The notes: generated from the letters alone by a model not told the origin. Shown: positions 50,287-59,757, counted from the stretch's first letter. The stretch is 64,000 nucleotides of DNA from a bacterium (GCA_030430165.1 JAUIGL010000023.1:1-64000), one strand, 5' to 3'. Translations and numbers: made by a program.

Positions 50287-51371
50287 GGCAGCTTGTAGAG
50301 CTCGCGGCAGTTGTCGGCGGTCACCTTGCGCACCGTATCTTCGCCGAGCTTGCCGAGGGCGTGGTCGATCGCCGCAGCCGAGTTGGGCCAGGTGCTGTCC
50401 GGGTGCGGATAGTCGCAGGCCCACATGAAGTTGTCCGGCCCGAGTAGCGGAATCAGATCGGGTCCGAGCGGTTCCTCTTCGAACGTCGCGTAAACCTGGC
50501 GATGGAAGAGCTCGCTCGGCTTGGTCGAGATGTTGCGCTCGGGATGCGGCACACAGTGCTTCTCGAAGGTCGCGTCCATGCGCGCCACCATGTACGGCAG
50601 CCAGCCGATCCCGCTCTCGGCGAGGACGATGCGCAGGCCGGGGTGACGCTCGAGCGCGCCCGAGAAAACCATGATCGCCAGCAACTCGTCCATCTGCATC
50701 GGCGCCACCGCGGCAAAGCCGGCGATCTGCCAGTCCATCAGCCGCGGATTGAGCTTGGTACCGCCGCCGATGTGGAAGCTGATCGGCAGCTCGGCTTCCG
50801 CCGCCGCCTGCCACAGCGGGTCCCACGCTCGGTCACGGATATCGGCCTCGAAGGCGTTGAAGCAGGCGCCGCGGTGCCGCTGGGCGACGATGTACTCGAC
50901 CTCTTCGACCGCGTCTTCCGGCGAGGTCGACGGAATTTCGGGGAAAGCGTTGAGGCGGTCCGGCATGTGGGCGTTGAACTCGTCGGCGACCCATTCGTTC
51001 CAGGCGCGAACCGCGATCTTCTGCACCGCCGGATCCTGGATACCGTAGGAAAACAGCGCGGTCGGACCGTAGACCATCGAAGCCCAGATCCCGTCCCTCT
51101 CCATGTCTTGCATGCGGCGCACCGGGTCGCTCGGCCGAAACGGGTCGTCGCCCATGCCTTCGCGGTCGAGGGCGGTTTCGATCTCCTCGTACGACCCGCT
51201 GACCGACGTCACCTTGTCGCCAATCATCCACAGGTTGTATTCGCCGTGCGCGACCACATGCGGCACCGCCTCGCGATGCTTCGCGGCGACGCGATCGACC
51301 CAGAGCGTCGGCGGCACTGCGTTCAGGTCGAGATGATCATCACACGAATAGATCCGTCTGGATTCGCTCAC
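50283..51371 (-). CDS. Amidohydrolase-2 family metal hydrolase
   Basis: The protein is 362 residues from a GTG with GGAGG upstream. N-terminal metal segment SCDDHLDL, middle FHIGGGTKLN, SGALERHPGLRIVLAESGIGWLPYM, and late WACDYPHPDSTWPNS, the usual order of amidohydrolase-2 proteins. This family decarboxylates or hydrolyses ring or acyl-CoA compounds with a Zn or Mn centre. It lies downstream of a structured leader with its own terminator. The small 49921 gene follows, coupled. Confidence 0.9.
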   Translation of the reverse strand: MSESRRIYSCDDHLDLNAVPPTLWVDRVAAKHREAVPHVVAHGEYNLWMIGDKVTSVSGSYEEIETALDREGMGDDPFRPSDPVRRMQDMERDGIWASMVYGPTALFSYGIQDPAVQKIAVRAWNEWVADEFNAHMPDRLNAFPEIPSTSPEDAVEEVEYIVAQRHRGACFNAFEADIRDRAWDPLWQAAAEAELPISFHIGGGTKLNPRLMDWQIAGFAAVAPMQMDELLAIMVFSGALERHPGLRIVLAESGIGWLPYMVARMDATFEKHCVPHPERNISTKPSELFHRQVYATFEEEPLGPDLIPLLGPDNFMWACDYPHPDSTWPNSAAAIDHALGKLGEDTVRKVTADNCRELYKLP

Positions 51372-51439
51372 GGCCCCCTCCAAGTGACTCGAGCACCGGT
51401 ATTGCAAACCGCGCGCAATGGCGCCAGCGATCCCCGAAA

Positions 51440-51555
51440 CGAAGAGAGCCCGACGCGGTAGCTGCCGCGTCGGGCTCTCTATATCTGCACCGGCTCATGG
51501 CCGCGTGCGTCCCGGCGAAACCGGGAACTATCTTGTTGGCGACTGCTCTCAGAGC
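51440..51555 (-). ncRNA. Putative structured RNA or riboswitch-like leader of the amidohydrolase operon
   Basis: On the minus strand a candidate promoter (TTGCAT, 18 bp, TTCTAT; 51562-51591) is followed by hairpins CTGCTCT/AGAGCAG, TCCCGG/CCGGGA (loop TTTCG) and GCAC-CGGC/GCCG-GTGC, then a strong 16-bp terminator stem (51443-51480). Predicted length is about 115 nt. The gene start is 72 bp past the terminator, so this may be a regulated leader. I could not match it to a known class; a GGGACGCA stretch recalls GEMM but the rest does not. Confidence 0.45.
51443..51480 (-). terminator. Strong 16-bp terminator stem upstream of the amidohydrolase
   Basis: AGAGAGCCCGACGCGG pairs perfectly with CCGCGTCGGGCTCTCT around a 6-nt loop. 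On the minus strand it is followed by TTCGTTTC, a weak T-run. Symmetry makes it work on both strands. Confidence 0.8.
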
Positions 51556-51561
51556 AGCCTT

Positions 51562-51591
51562 ATAGAACGCGCCGGCCGCCTGTTCATGCAA
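51562..51591 (-). promoter_or_regulatory. Candidate promoter of the structured leader
   Basis: On the minus strand TTGCAT (51586-51591) and TTCTAT (51562-51567) are 18 bp apart. The match to consensus is moderate. Confidence 0.35.
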
Positions 51592-51770
51592 GCGGCTGGC
51601 GCTGCGACTGGCCCGGCGGATCGTCCATTGCGTTTCCTCGCTCCGTGCGACTGACTAGGATTCGTCGCTGGTTTCAATGCGATCCTCCCTCTCCGCTGGC
51701 GGCGTGTCAAGAAATATTTTCGCGCCGCGAACAGCGTCAAGCACGGCAGCGAAACGAGAAGTTGGATCGT

Positions 51771-52703
51771 TCAGTCGACGGCGCGCAACAACAGCTCGGT
51801 GGTCTGTTTCGACGCAGCTTCGATCGGTTCGCCACACGCGGCAATCGGCAACGTGCGACCGCGCTCGACCGTCGCGGTGATCTCCCCCGCCACTTCGTCG
51901 GCGGCGAACTCGACTCGAACCGACGCCACCGCGCCGTCGTCTTCGACGATGTTGGCGAGACGCGGGATCTGCGTCCACTGCCAGCCGTGCTGGGCGAATC
52001 CCTGCGCGTCGGCAACCTGCAGAAGGCCGCTCTTCATCGCCGCGCAGCCGCGCAGGTGAGCGAGCGCGCGCTCGACCGGCAACGAGCGCGTAACCATTGC
52101 GGTGGCCACCTCGGCGTCCAACGCTGCCCACGCGAAGCCGTCGGGAAAGGTCAGTCCGGTCGGCGCGAAGCGGTGCCCCCCGGTGTGACTGGTGCGCCAG
52201 ACTCGCAGCGATTCGGGAGTGTGTCCGCGCAGATCTTCGTACAGCCTGCCTCCGAGCTTGGCGCAGCACCGGTCACGGCTACCGTGCGTGCACAGCAGTA
52301 GATCGTGGACATCGGCGCAAGGCTCGGCGGTCAGCCCCTCGCCGGAGACGAAGCCACGCACCGCTTCGGCGAGGCCGGAGCGATCGACCGAACCCTCGCA
52401 GCGGCGGTAGCCGGCAAACGGCTCGGCGGGGTCGCGCCAGTAGCAAATGACCTGATGATCCTCGCCACAACCCTGCTCGCAACGCAGCGCCAGCACCCGA
52501 ACCTTGGCTCCGCCGGTCGGCGCATCGCGCAGCATCTCCGCCAGCAGCGGGTGCTCGGCGATGTCGGCCGGCCACGGCAGGGGCAGCTCGACGAGCACGA
52601 AACGATCGGCGGCGACCGCGGTGCCGAGGGCGCTCTCGCCGGACTCGCGCGACCACGCGGCGCAGCGAACGCCCGGACTCCTGGCAGCCCCTTCGATGGT
52701 CAT
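51771..52703 (-). CDS. Sucrase/ferredoxin-like family protein
   Basis: The protein is 310 residues. It contains LLLCTHGSRDRCCAKLGGRLY and VWRTSHTGGHRFAPTGLTFPDG, both highly characteristic of the Suc_Fer-like family. These proteins have a thioredoxin-like [2Fe-2S] ferredoxin fold. No enzyme activity is firmly established. The gene is solitary. It lies between a repeat-rich gap and the structured leader. Confidence 0.85.
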   Translation of the reverse strand: MTIEGAARSPGVRCAAWSRESGESALGTAVAADRFVLVELPLPWPADIAEHPLLAEMLRDAPTGGAKVRVLALRCEQGCGEDHQVICYWRDPAEPFAGYRRCEGSVDRSGLAEAVRGFVSGEGLTAEPCADVHDLLLCTHGSRDRCCAKLGGRLYEDLRGHTPESLRVWRTSHTGGHRFAPTGLTFPDGFAWAALDAEVATAMVTRSLPVERALAHLRGCAAMKSGLLQVADAQGFAQHGWQWTQIPRLANIVEDDGAVASVRVEFAADEVAGEITATVERGRTLPIAACGEPIEAASKQTTELLLRAVD

Positions 52704-52750
52704 CGCCGCAACATACCAGCGCGCTATCGGCGAGGCCAGGACGCGCAGTG

Positions 52751-52930
52751 GCTCAGTTTGGACCTCCGGAACTAAAGTGAGCCTCGCAATGCTCGGTCAT
52801 CCGAGGGTCCCTCACCCGGCCTACGGCCGACCTCTCCCACGGGGAGAGGCATCTGAACTTCCTTCTCCCTTTGGGAGAAGCGCAGGATGAGGGTCTCTCA
52901 AATGGGGGCGAAGCCCCACCAACGTATCTT
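52751..52930. repeat. Mosaic hairpin repeat, copy c
   Basis: Intact order: CAGTTTGG, GGTCATCCGAGGG, CTCACCCGG, GGCCTACGGCC, CCTCTCCC/GGGAGAGG, CTTCTCCC/GGGAGAAG, ATGGGGGCGAAGCCCCA. It shows the uninterrupted CCTCTCCC hairpin that is split by the MITE in copy b. The rest of 52931-53057 has no visible gene. Confidence 0.8.
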
Positions 52931-53057
52931 CACAATGTTCCAACGGCTCGGTCGCAGTCGAAGCAGTTCGGTCGATCTCCGAGTTTCAAGCTGACCCATT
53001 ACCCAATAAAGGCCGCTGCTGGAGCCGCAACATGGAATTTGCAAGCATGCGCCGCTC

Positions 53058-54329
53058 GTGAGGCTCCTTCATCCACTACGCCGATGGGCGACCCCACTCG
53101 CCATGGGGTGCGCCCTCGCCGCGGCCTGCCAGACGCGTCCGGACACGACCGCTGCCGGCCCCGAACGCATCGTTCTCATCGTCGTCGACACCCTGCGCGC
53201 CGACCAGCTCGCCTGCTACGGCGGTCCAGCGCGCACCCCGGTTCTCAATCGATTGGCGTTCGACGGACTGATGCATCCGCACGTAGTATCCGCCTTTCAC
53301 CAGACCACCATGTCGGTGGCGGGCATACTCACCGGCCAGACCCCGAGCCTCGAGACCAAATTCCCGCGAAGACCGCTCCGCTTCAACAGCCGTACCTGGT
53401 GCGGCATGAGCCGTTTCGATCGCGACGACCGTGGCCAGTGCATCCCCGACGAGCTGACCACGGTCGCCGAGACTCTGCGCGAACACGGCTACTGGACCGC
53501 GGCGATTCAGTCCAACCCGTTGCTCTTCGATCCGCTCGGCTACAGTCAAGGGTTCGACCGCTGGCAAGAGGTGGGCATCCCCAGCGCCGCGCGCGCCTCG
53601 CAGGGGATCGCGAAATCGCGCGCCGCCGGGCCGGTCAACCGAGCAGTCATCGGCCTCCTCGACGACCTGCCGAGCAAGCGGTTCTTTCTCTATGTGCACT
53701 ACATGGACGTCCACGATTACGGCTATTTCAAAACCAGCTACCGGGACACCGTCGAGACCGTCGACGCAGCGATCGGCGAGCTGCTCGACGCGTTGCGCGA
53801 ACGCAACTTGTTCGACGGCACTACGCTCATCGTCACCGCCGATCACGGCGAGCGGCTCGGCGAGAAACACGCGCTCCAGGGCAAGGTGACGCACAACGGC
53901 AACCCATCCTTCGAGACCCTCCTGCGTGTCCCGTTGATCGTCCACCCGCGCCCCGACGTCGCCGTCGATCCCGTTTTTCGCGGGCAGGACACGCGCTACT
54001 TGATCGAGGAGATCGCTGGCATCGAGAGCCCGCGACCGGCCGAGCTGAGGCCGGAGGAAAGCTATCTCTCCGAGTTCGAGTTCAGAACCTATCGCAACTA
54101 CCCCTACAAGGCGATGTGGAGGCGATCCGATGGCGCGTTTTTCCTGTTCGACCTCGAGCGCGACCGGCGCGAGAAAAGGAACGTCGCCGAGCGGCGGCCG
54201 CAATTCGTCAACCGCTTCAAAAAGCGAATCAGGGCCCTGGCGCGCCAGCTCGGGACCAAGCGTGACGTCGAGGAATCCCTCAGCGAAGCGGACAAGGGCC
54301 GGCTGCGCGCTCTCGGCTACCTGGACTAG
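53058..54329 (+). CDS. Sulfatase-fold lipoprotein, non-canonical active site
   Basis: The protein is 423 residues from a GTG. The lipobox ALAAAC has C24. The metal Asp motif IVLIVVDTLRADQLACYG and a later VTADHGERLGEKH are present. The nucleophile segment reads HQTTMSVAGILTG instead of C/S-x-P-x-R, so a Thr may act and formylglycine cannot form. It ends RLRALGYLD. It is convergent with another sulfatase-fold gene across a hairpin-rich tandem repeat. It is probably a periplasmic phospho- or ethanolamine-transferase or a hydrolase. Confidence 0.82.
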   Translation: MRLLHPLRRWATPLAMGCALAAACQTRPDTTAAGPERIVLIVVDTLRADQLACYGGPARTPVLNRLAFDGLMHPHVVSAFHQTTMSVAGILTGQTPSLETKFPRRPLRFNSRTWCGMSRFDRDDRGQCIPDELTTVAETLREHGYWTAAIQSNPLLFDPLGYSQGFDRWQEVGIPSAARASQGIAKSRAAGPVNRAVIGLLDDLPSKRFFLYVHYMDVHDYGYFKTSYRDTVETVDAAIGELLDALRERNLFDGTTLIVTADHGERLGEKHALQGKVTHNGNPSFETLLRVPLIVHPRPDVAVDPVFRGQDTRYLIEEIAGIESPRPAELRPEESYLSEFEFRTYRNYPYKAMWRRSDGAFFLFDLERDRREKRNVAERRPQFVNRFKKRIRALARQLGTKRDVEESLSEADKGRLRALGYLD

Positions 54330-54480
54330 GGGCTAGGGGCTAGGGGCTAGGGACTAGGGGCTAGGGGCTAGGGGCTAGGGGCTAGGGGAGGTAGGGAGCT
54401 ATTTTGATTCAACTGGGCGGGCAGAGCCCGCCCCACTATCCCTAGTCCCTAACCCCTAGGCCCTAACCCCTAATCCCTAG
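54325..54480. repeat. Inverted 7-bp tandem repeats with central hairpin between convergent genes
   Basis: Left arm 54325-54391 has nine or so units of CTAGGGG or CTAGGGA and begins in the stop codon of the sulfatase-fold gene. The right arm 54440-54480 has complementary CCCCTAA/CCCTAG units. A hairpin GGGCGGGC-AGA-GCCCGCCC sits between at 54415-54433. The whole could fold as a long stem and stop transcription from both sides. Confidence 0.85.
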
Positions 54481-54517
54481 CTCCTCGTCACGGATCGACA
54501 CGGAGGCGTCCATCCGT

Positions 54518-56878
54518 CTACGGCTCGTTGCCGAGATAGCCGGCGGCGCGCAGGCGCTCCAGTACTTCCTCGGGGATCGGTTCGGTCGGCCCGGCCTCGG
54601 CATCGGCGACCGCGTGCCCGAGTTGTTCTTCCCATGCGCTCAGGCGGGCCAGCTCGGCGGCCGACTCTTCTTTGGAAGCGAGGTTGTCGTACTCCTGCGG
54701 ATCGCGCTGCAAGTCGAAGATCATGGCACGCCGGCTCTCGAGATCGGCGATCACCTTTCGCGATTCGGTGCGTTCGCCGATCAGATGCACGTTGTCGCGA
54801 AATCGCGACTGGGCGTATGAGACCAGTCCGGTGCGCCGCACACCCGGCTCGAGAAACGGGCGGACGCTGGTGCCGGCGATCTGTTCTCGTAGATCGGGTC
54901 CGATCTCGACTCCGACGAAGTCGAGCAGGGTCGGCATCACGTCGACCTGCCGCACCAGGCCGGGGAAGCGGCCGGCGCGGTCCAGGCCACTCACCACGAA
55001 CGGAACTGCCAACACGCAATCGTAGAGAGTGTCTCCGTGGAAGCGGTTGCCGTGGTCGCCGAACTCCTCGCCGTGGTCGCTGCTGAAGACGACGATCGTG
55101 TCGCCGTCGAGGCTCGCCCGCGAAAGGAAATCGAGCACGCTGCCGACCGCGGCGTCGGCCTCGCGTATTTCCGCATCGTACTCGTTGATTGGCCCCGGGT
55201 TGCTCGGGCCGGCGTCGCGCTCGCCGTAGAGCTTGCGATCCGGTTCGTAGGGGTAGTGGGGGTTCATGAAGAACATGGTGAGGAAAAACGGGCGCTCGGC
55301 CGGTCGCCCCTCGAGCGCCTTGATCGCCGCGCGCGCGACCCGGCGCGGCTTGCCGGGCTGGCGCTTGCGGTGCTTCACGTACTCGTAAGAGTCGAACCCC
55401 TGCTCGAAGCCCTTGGTCGAGTTGCGGTCCCCCATGTGGGGGTTCTCCATGACGCCGATGGTGTAATAGCCCGCGTCGCGCAACACTTCGGCCAAGGTCT
55501 GCAACGAAGCCGGCAACTGGCTCTCGGGCGTCTGCTTGGTGGCGCCGTGAACCGAGGGAAGGGTCGAAGTGAAGAGGGACGCCACCGACGGCTTGGTCCA
55601 CGGGGCATGAGTCACGTACTGGTCGAAAATCAGGCCGCCCGCCGCCAGTCGGTCGAGCACCGGAGCGGTCGGCCTCCAGTATCCGTGCCACGGAACGTGA
55701 TCGCGGCGCAGCGAATCGAACAGGATCAGGACGATGTTCTTGCCGGTGGTGTCGACCCCGTCGACGACCCGCAGCGGCGCCGGCGGCGGATGCAACGGCA
55801 ACCCGGCGAAGATGCGGCCGAGAGCCCGCACGACCTGACCCGCATCGACCGACGTGTCGCCGCGCAGGCGCTGCGCCAGCAACAGGCGCCGGCCTTCGGC
55901 CAAGGCGAAGTCCTCGAGGTCGGCGCCGACCACCCAGTTGCCGAGAACACGCCGGTCGGGTCCCACCCACAGCAGCGAGCCCGCCTTGTGAGTCGCGACG
56001 ACCAAGCTACCGTCGCCGCGCATCGTCAGGCTCGACGGGTGACCGATCTCGTTGACCCGCCAGCAGGTGCTGCCGTCGCGCCGGATGCATGTCACACAGT
56101 GGCCGTTGTAGTCCGCCACGACGACGTTGCCGTCCGCGTCCAGCTCGACGTCGACCGGTAGCCGCAGCTTCTCACTGTGCTGCCATACGACGTTTCCGCC
56201 GGCGTCTACTTCGAGAATTCGCGACGGCTTGGTGTCGGCGATCAAGGTGTTGCCATTGGCCAGTCGGTCGGCGTCGCGCGGAGCCTTGAGGTCGTCGTAC
56301 GACCATACCTCCTTGCCCGCCGCATCGAGCTCGATCACAGCGCTGCGCCGGCCGCTGACCACCAGGTATCCACCGCCCGGCAGGAAATCGGCGTCGAGCG
56401 GGGTGCCGACCTCGAGCTCGGCGACCAACCCACCGTCGGCATCGTAGACGAAAACCCGGTTGAGATTTCGGTCGGCAACCAATCGGCGGCCGCTGCGATC
56501 GATATCCACCGCCGCCGGGCGACTCACTCGCGGCGCTGTCCAGACAATGCTGCCGTGGTCGGCCGTCTCGACCACCGAGGGCACCAGCTGTACCGCCTTG
56601 GCCGACTTCTGCGGCTCGCCCGCGGGCTCGGCTTCGGCGGGCGCCGCCTCGGCAGACTTCGCCGGCGGCTTGCGAGCCGGCGATTTCGCCGTGCCGGAGT
56701 CGCGCCGATCTTCCGGTCCAGGCGCGGACCGCTCCTTAGTCGGAGCCCGGGGCGGGTTGGCCGCGGCGTCGTCCCCTGCCGACAGCCCACTGCTGCTCAC
56801 CAAGACCGCGACGACTGTCGCCAAACAGACTGCCCCGGAGATTCCGCGTACCAGTGCCCGCACGATCCTCACCACCAT
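54518..56878 (-). CDS. Beta-propeller plus sulfatase-fold fusion, exported
   Basis: The protein is 786 residues. A signal or anchor helix lies at about 8-30, followed by a Pro/Ala/Lys-rich linker (40-95). Residues 100-355 have six or so NHL/PQQ-like repeats (for example NVVVADYNGHCV, NTLIADTKPSRILEVD). Residues 375-786 are a sulfatase-fold domain with IVLILFDSLRRDHVP, active segment WTKPSVASLFTS, and VVFSSDHGEEFGDHG. The nucleophile position is Thr, with Pro but not Arg of the sulfatase signature. It ends RLRAAGYLGNEP. The propeller may bind a partner or polymer. Confidence 0.85.
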   Translation of the reverse strand: MVVRIVRALVRGISGAVCLATVVAVLVSSSGLSAGDDAAANPPRAPTKERSAPGPEDRRDSGTAKSPARKPPAKSAEAAPAEAEPAGEPQKSAKAVQLVPSVVETADHGSIVWTAPRVSRPAAVDIDRSGRRLVADRNLNRVFVYDADGGLVAELEVGTPLDADFLPGGGYLVVSGRRSAVIELDAAGKEVWSYDDLKAPRDADRLANGNTLIADTKPSRILEVDAGGNVVWQHSEKLRLPVDVELDADGNVVVADYNGHCVTCIRRDGSTCWRVNEIGHPSSLTMRGDGSLVVATHKAGSLLWVGPDRRVLGNWVVGADLEDFALAEGRRLLLAQRLRGDTSVDAGQVVRALGRIFAGLPLHPPPAPLRVVDGVDTTGKNIVLILFDSLRRDHVPWHGYWRPTAPVLDRLAAGGLIFDQYVTHAPWTKPSVASLFTSTLPSVHGATKQTPESQLPASLQTLAEVLRDAGYYTIGVMENPHMGDRNSTKGFEQGFDSYEYVKHRKRQPGKPRRVARAAIKALEGRPAERPFFLTMFFMNPHYPYEPDRKLYGERDAGPSNPGPINEYDAEIREADAAVGSVLDFLSRASLDGDTIVVFSSDHGEEFGDHGNRFHGDTLYDCVLAVPFVVSGLDRAGRFPGLVRQVDVMPTLLDFVGVEIGPDLREQIAGTSVRPFLEPGVRRTGLVSYAQSRFRDNVHLIGERTESRKVIADLESRRAMIFDLQRDPQEYDNLASKEESAAELARLSAWEEQLGHAVADAEAGPTEPIPEEVLERLRAAGYLGNEP

Positions 56879-57034
56879 GCGCTCCGTAGCCGAGCTTGCC
56901 CGCCAAGTCGAGCACCGCGAGTCCTTCCCGGCTGTCCGACCGAGCCTCTGCCGGACCTACCCGGCGGGACGGGTTCGCGCCTGGGCACGGCGGCAAGCCG
57001 GACCAGTACCTTCAACTCTCGCGATGAATCCCGC

Positions 57035-58192
57035 ATGATGCCTTGCGTGGACGCCCAATCCCGACAACCGACGACCGAGGCGACGGCTCTGCCGTCGATC
57101 CTCGACGTGCCCAAGGATCGGATCGGCGAGTTGATGCACGAGCTCGGCGAACCCAGCTTCCGCGGGCGCCAGCTCTGGGGGGCGCTCTACCGCAGCCTGG
57201 CAACCTCCTTCGACGACATGACCGACCTCGCCAAGTCGCTGCGCGGCAAGCTCGACCAGCAGTTCCGCATCGCCTGCGCCACCCCCAGCATCGAGACTCG
57301 TTCGGCCGACCGATCGACCGACAAGACGCTGTTCCGGCTCGACGACGGCGAGCTGATCGAAACCGTGCTCATGCGCTACGACGCCGATGGGCACCGCAAG
57401 CGGCGCAAGACGGTGTGCATCTCGACCCAGGCCGGGTGTGCTCTCGGGTGCACCTTCTGCGCCACCGGCCAGCAAGGTTTCCGGCGGCAGCTGTCGGTCG
57501 GCGAAATCGTCGACCAGGTGCTCTACATGGAGCGCGTCGCCCGCGCCGAAGACCAACGCGAGATCGAGCAAGGCGAGCGCTCGCGCGGCGACCTGCAAGG
57601 CGTCACCAACGTGGTCTTCATGGGCATGGGCGAGCCGCTCGCCAACTACGACAACACCATGGCGGCGGTGCGGGTGCTCAACGACGACCAGGGCCTCCAC
57701 ATCGGCGCCCGCCACATTACGATTTCGACCGTCGGCCTGCCCGACCAGATCGAACGCCTCGGCCACGAGCCGGTGCAGATCAACCTCGCGGTGTCGCTGC
57801 ACGCACCGGACAACGCCACGCGCTCCGAGACGATGCCGATCAACGCCCGCTATCCGATCGAACGCGTCATCGAGGCGTGCCGTGCCTACATCGCCCGCAC
57901 CAACCGCAAAGTGTTTTTCGAGTACGTCCTGCTGCGCGGGCAGAACGACAGCGCCGCGCACGCCGCTCGCCTCGGCAAGCGACTGCGCGGTCTGCTGTGC
58001 CACGTCAACCTGATTCCGGTGAATCCGACCTCGGACGGACCGTTCGGCCGGCCGTCGCGCGAAGCCGCCAAGGCCTTCCAGGACGGACTGGCCGGCTACG
58101 GCGTCCCCTCCACGGTTCGCGTCGAGAAGGGCATCGACATCAACGCCGGCTGCGGACAGCTGCGCGCCCGCGCGCTGCGGCAATCGGCATGA
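57035..58192 (+). CDS. rlmN: 23S rRNA/tRNA A2503 methyltransferase RlmN
   Basis: The protein is 385 residues. The radical SAM cluster is C135-x3-C139-x2-C142 in TQAGCALGCTFCATG. The methyl-bearing Cys is C373 in INAGCGQL near the end. FMGMGEPLANYDN and VSLHAPDNATR are family motifs. RlmN methylates C2 of A2503 in 23S rRNA and A37 of some tRNAs, supporting translational fidelity. Two ATGs are adjacent (57035, 57038). The stop overlaps the FGGY kinase start in ATGA. Confidence 0.95.
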   Translation: MMPCVDAQSRQPTTEATALPSILDVPKDRIGELMHELGEPSFRGRQLWGALYRSLATSFDDMTDLAKSLRGKLDQQFRIACATPSIETRSADRSTDKTLFRLDDGELIETVLMRYDADGHRKRRKTVCISTQAGCALGCTFCATGQQGFRRQLSVGEIVDQVLYMERVARAEDQREIEQGERSRGDLQGVTNVVFMGMGEPLANYDNTMAAVRVLNDDQGLHIGARHITISTVGLPDQIERLGHEPVQINLAVSLHAPDNATRSETMPINARYPIERVIEACRAYIARTNRKVFFEYVLLRGQNDSAAHAARLGKRLRGLLCHVNLIPVNPTSDGPFGRPSREAAKAFQDGLAGYGVPSTVRVEKGIDINAGCGQLRARALRQSA

Positions 58193-59745
58193 GCACGCCG
58201 GCGGCGGCAAGCGCCCTGGCCATCGACGTCGGCTCGAGCAGCGTCAAGACGGCCATCGTCACAGCCGGCGGCGAGATCCGTGCCGCTACCTCGCGGCCGG
58301 TCGAAACCAAACGCTTCGAAGACGGAGGCGCCGAGCAGGACCCCGAGCAGCTGTGGCAGGCCGTCGTCGACGCCTGTCGCGAAGTCGCCGCAACCGCGCC
58401 CGGCGAGATCGCGGCGATCACCTGCAGCGGCCAGTACTTCTCGATCATCCCGGTGCGCGAAGACGGCGAGCCGGTCGGCCCGTTGATCCTGTGGCTCGAC
58501 ACGCGGGGCAGCGAGCACAGCCTCGCCATCTACGAGAAGCATCCGGACTCTCTGCTGCAGTGGATGGTGACCAACGGACTGTTCCCCCTGCCATCGGGAA
58601 GCGACTCGATCTCTCACTCTCTCTACCTGCGCGACCAGCGCCCCGAGGTCTACGCGCGGGCGCAGCGACTGCTCGAACCGTGCGACTACGTCAACGCGCG
58701 ACTCACCGGCCGCTGCGTCGCCAGCCCCTGCTCGGCGTTCGCTCAAGGGCTGACCGACAATCGCAACCTGGACGCGGTGCGCTACGACGACGAGCTGATC
58801 GCCCTGTCCGGCCTCGACCGACATCTCCTGCCCGAGCTGGTCGCCGATGGCAGCGTCATTGCGCCGCTCGCCGACGAGATCGCGCGCGACCTCGGGATCG
58901 CGTCGCGCCCGCCGGTCTTCGCCGGTATCAACGACACCCAGGCGGTGTCGATCGGGAGCGGCGTCTTCCGTCCCGGGCGCGGCGGTATCAACGTCGGCAC
59001 CACCTGCCAGGTCTTGGGGTTTCTCGACCAACTGCGTTCGGATCTCGACAACAATCTGTTCTCGATGCCGAGCCCGATCGCCGGTCGCTACGCGCTGATG
59101 GCGGAGAACGGCCTCGGCGGCAAGTTGATCGATCACCTGCTCGGCGAGCTCATCTTCGCCAGCGACCACCTCGCCGACCACGCCAGCGGCCAGGGATACC
59201 AGGGGTTCGACAGCGCGCTCGCCGCCGTGTCGCCGGGAGCGAACGGACTTCTCTACCTGCCCTGGCTCACCGGCTCGCAGACACCGAAAGCGCGCTCGAC
59301 GATGCGCGGCGGATTTCTCAACATGTCCCTCGACACGACGCGCGAGCACCTGCTGCGCGCCGCCGTCGAAGGCATCACCTTCAGCCTCAGTTGGCAGCTC
59401 CCGGCTGCCGAAACGCTGTGCGGCGACCGCTTCGACGAGCTCACCTTCTCCGGCGGCGGAGCGATCTCGCGGCAGTGGGCGCAGGCGGTGGCCGACATCA
59501 CCGATCGCCCGGTGCGCCGCCTCGCCGAGCCGCGCTACGTCAACAACCGCGCCACCGCCCTGCTCGCCTTCGAGCGACTCGGAGTCGCCTCGCTCGGTAA
59601 CGTCGACGAATTCTGCCCGGTCGCCGACACCTTCGCCCCGCGCCCCGAAACGCGCGACACCTACGACCGGATGTTCGAGCAGTTTCGCGACTTGTTCGAA
59701 CGCCTGAGCCCAGTCTTTCACAATCTCAACGCCCCCCGGGCGTGA
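58189..59745 (+). CDS. FGGY-family carbohydrate kinase
   Basis: The protein is 518 residues. Phosphate 1 motif ALAIDVGSSSVKTAIV, catalytic Asp in GINDTQAVSIGSGV, phosphate-2 GINVGTTCQVLG, adenosine FSGGGAISRQWAQ. It matches xylulokinase-like members of FGGY, but the sugar is unknown. The start ATG overlaps the rlmN stop by four bases. The PLP lyase follows 12 bp later, so the kinase may phosphorylate a substrate for that enzyme (inference). Confidence 0.88.
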   Translation: MSTPAAASALAIDVGSSSVKTAIVTAGGEIRAATSRPVETKRFEDGGAEQDPEQLWQAVVDACREVAATAPGEIAAITCSGQYFSIIPVREDGEPVGPLILWLDTRGSEHSLAIYEKHPDSLLQWMVTNGLFPLPSGSDSISHSLYLRDQRPEVYARAQRLLEPCDYVNARLTGRCVASPCSAFAQGLTDNRNLDAVRYDDELIALSGLDRHLLPELVADGSVIAPLADEIARDLGIASRPPVFAGINDTQAVSIGSGVFRPGRGGINVGTTCQVLGFLDQLRSDLDNNLFSMPSPIAGRYALMAENGLGGKLIDHLLGELIFASDHLADHASGQGYQGFDSALAAVSPGANGLLYLPWLTGSQTPKARSTMRGGFLNMSLDTTREHLLRAAVEGITFSLSWQLPAAETLCGDRFDELTFSGGGAISRQWAQAVADITDRPVRRLAEPRYVNNRATALLAFERLGVASLGNVDEFCPVADTFAPRPETRDTYDRMFEQFRDLFERLSPVFHNLNAPRA

Positions 59746-59757
59746 ACGGAGGTCCCA

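Noticed and set aside
51440-51591. GEMM (c-di-GMP-I) riboswitch
   Set aside because: Only a GGGACGCA-like stretch fits. The rest of the GEMM consensus, including the second stem, is missing.
54325-54480. True telomere
   Set aside because: The repeat is internal, between two genes, and nothing suggests a linear end.
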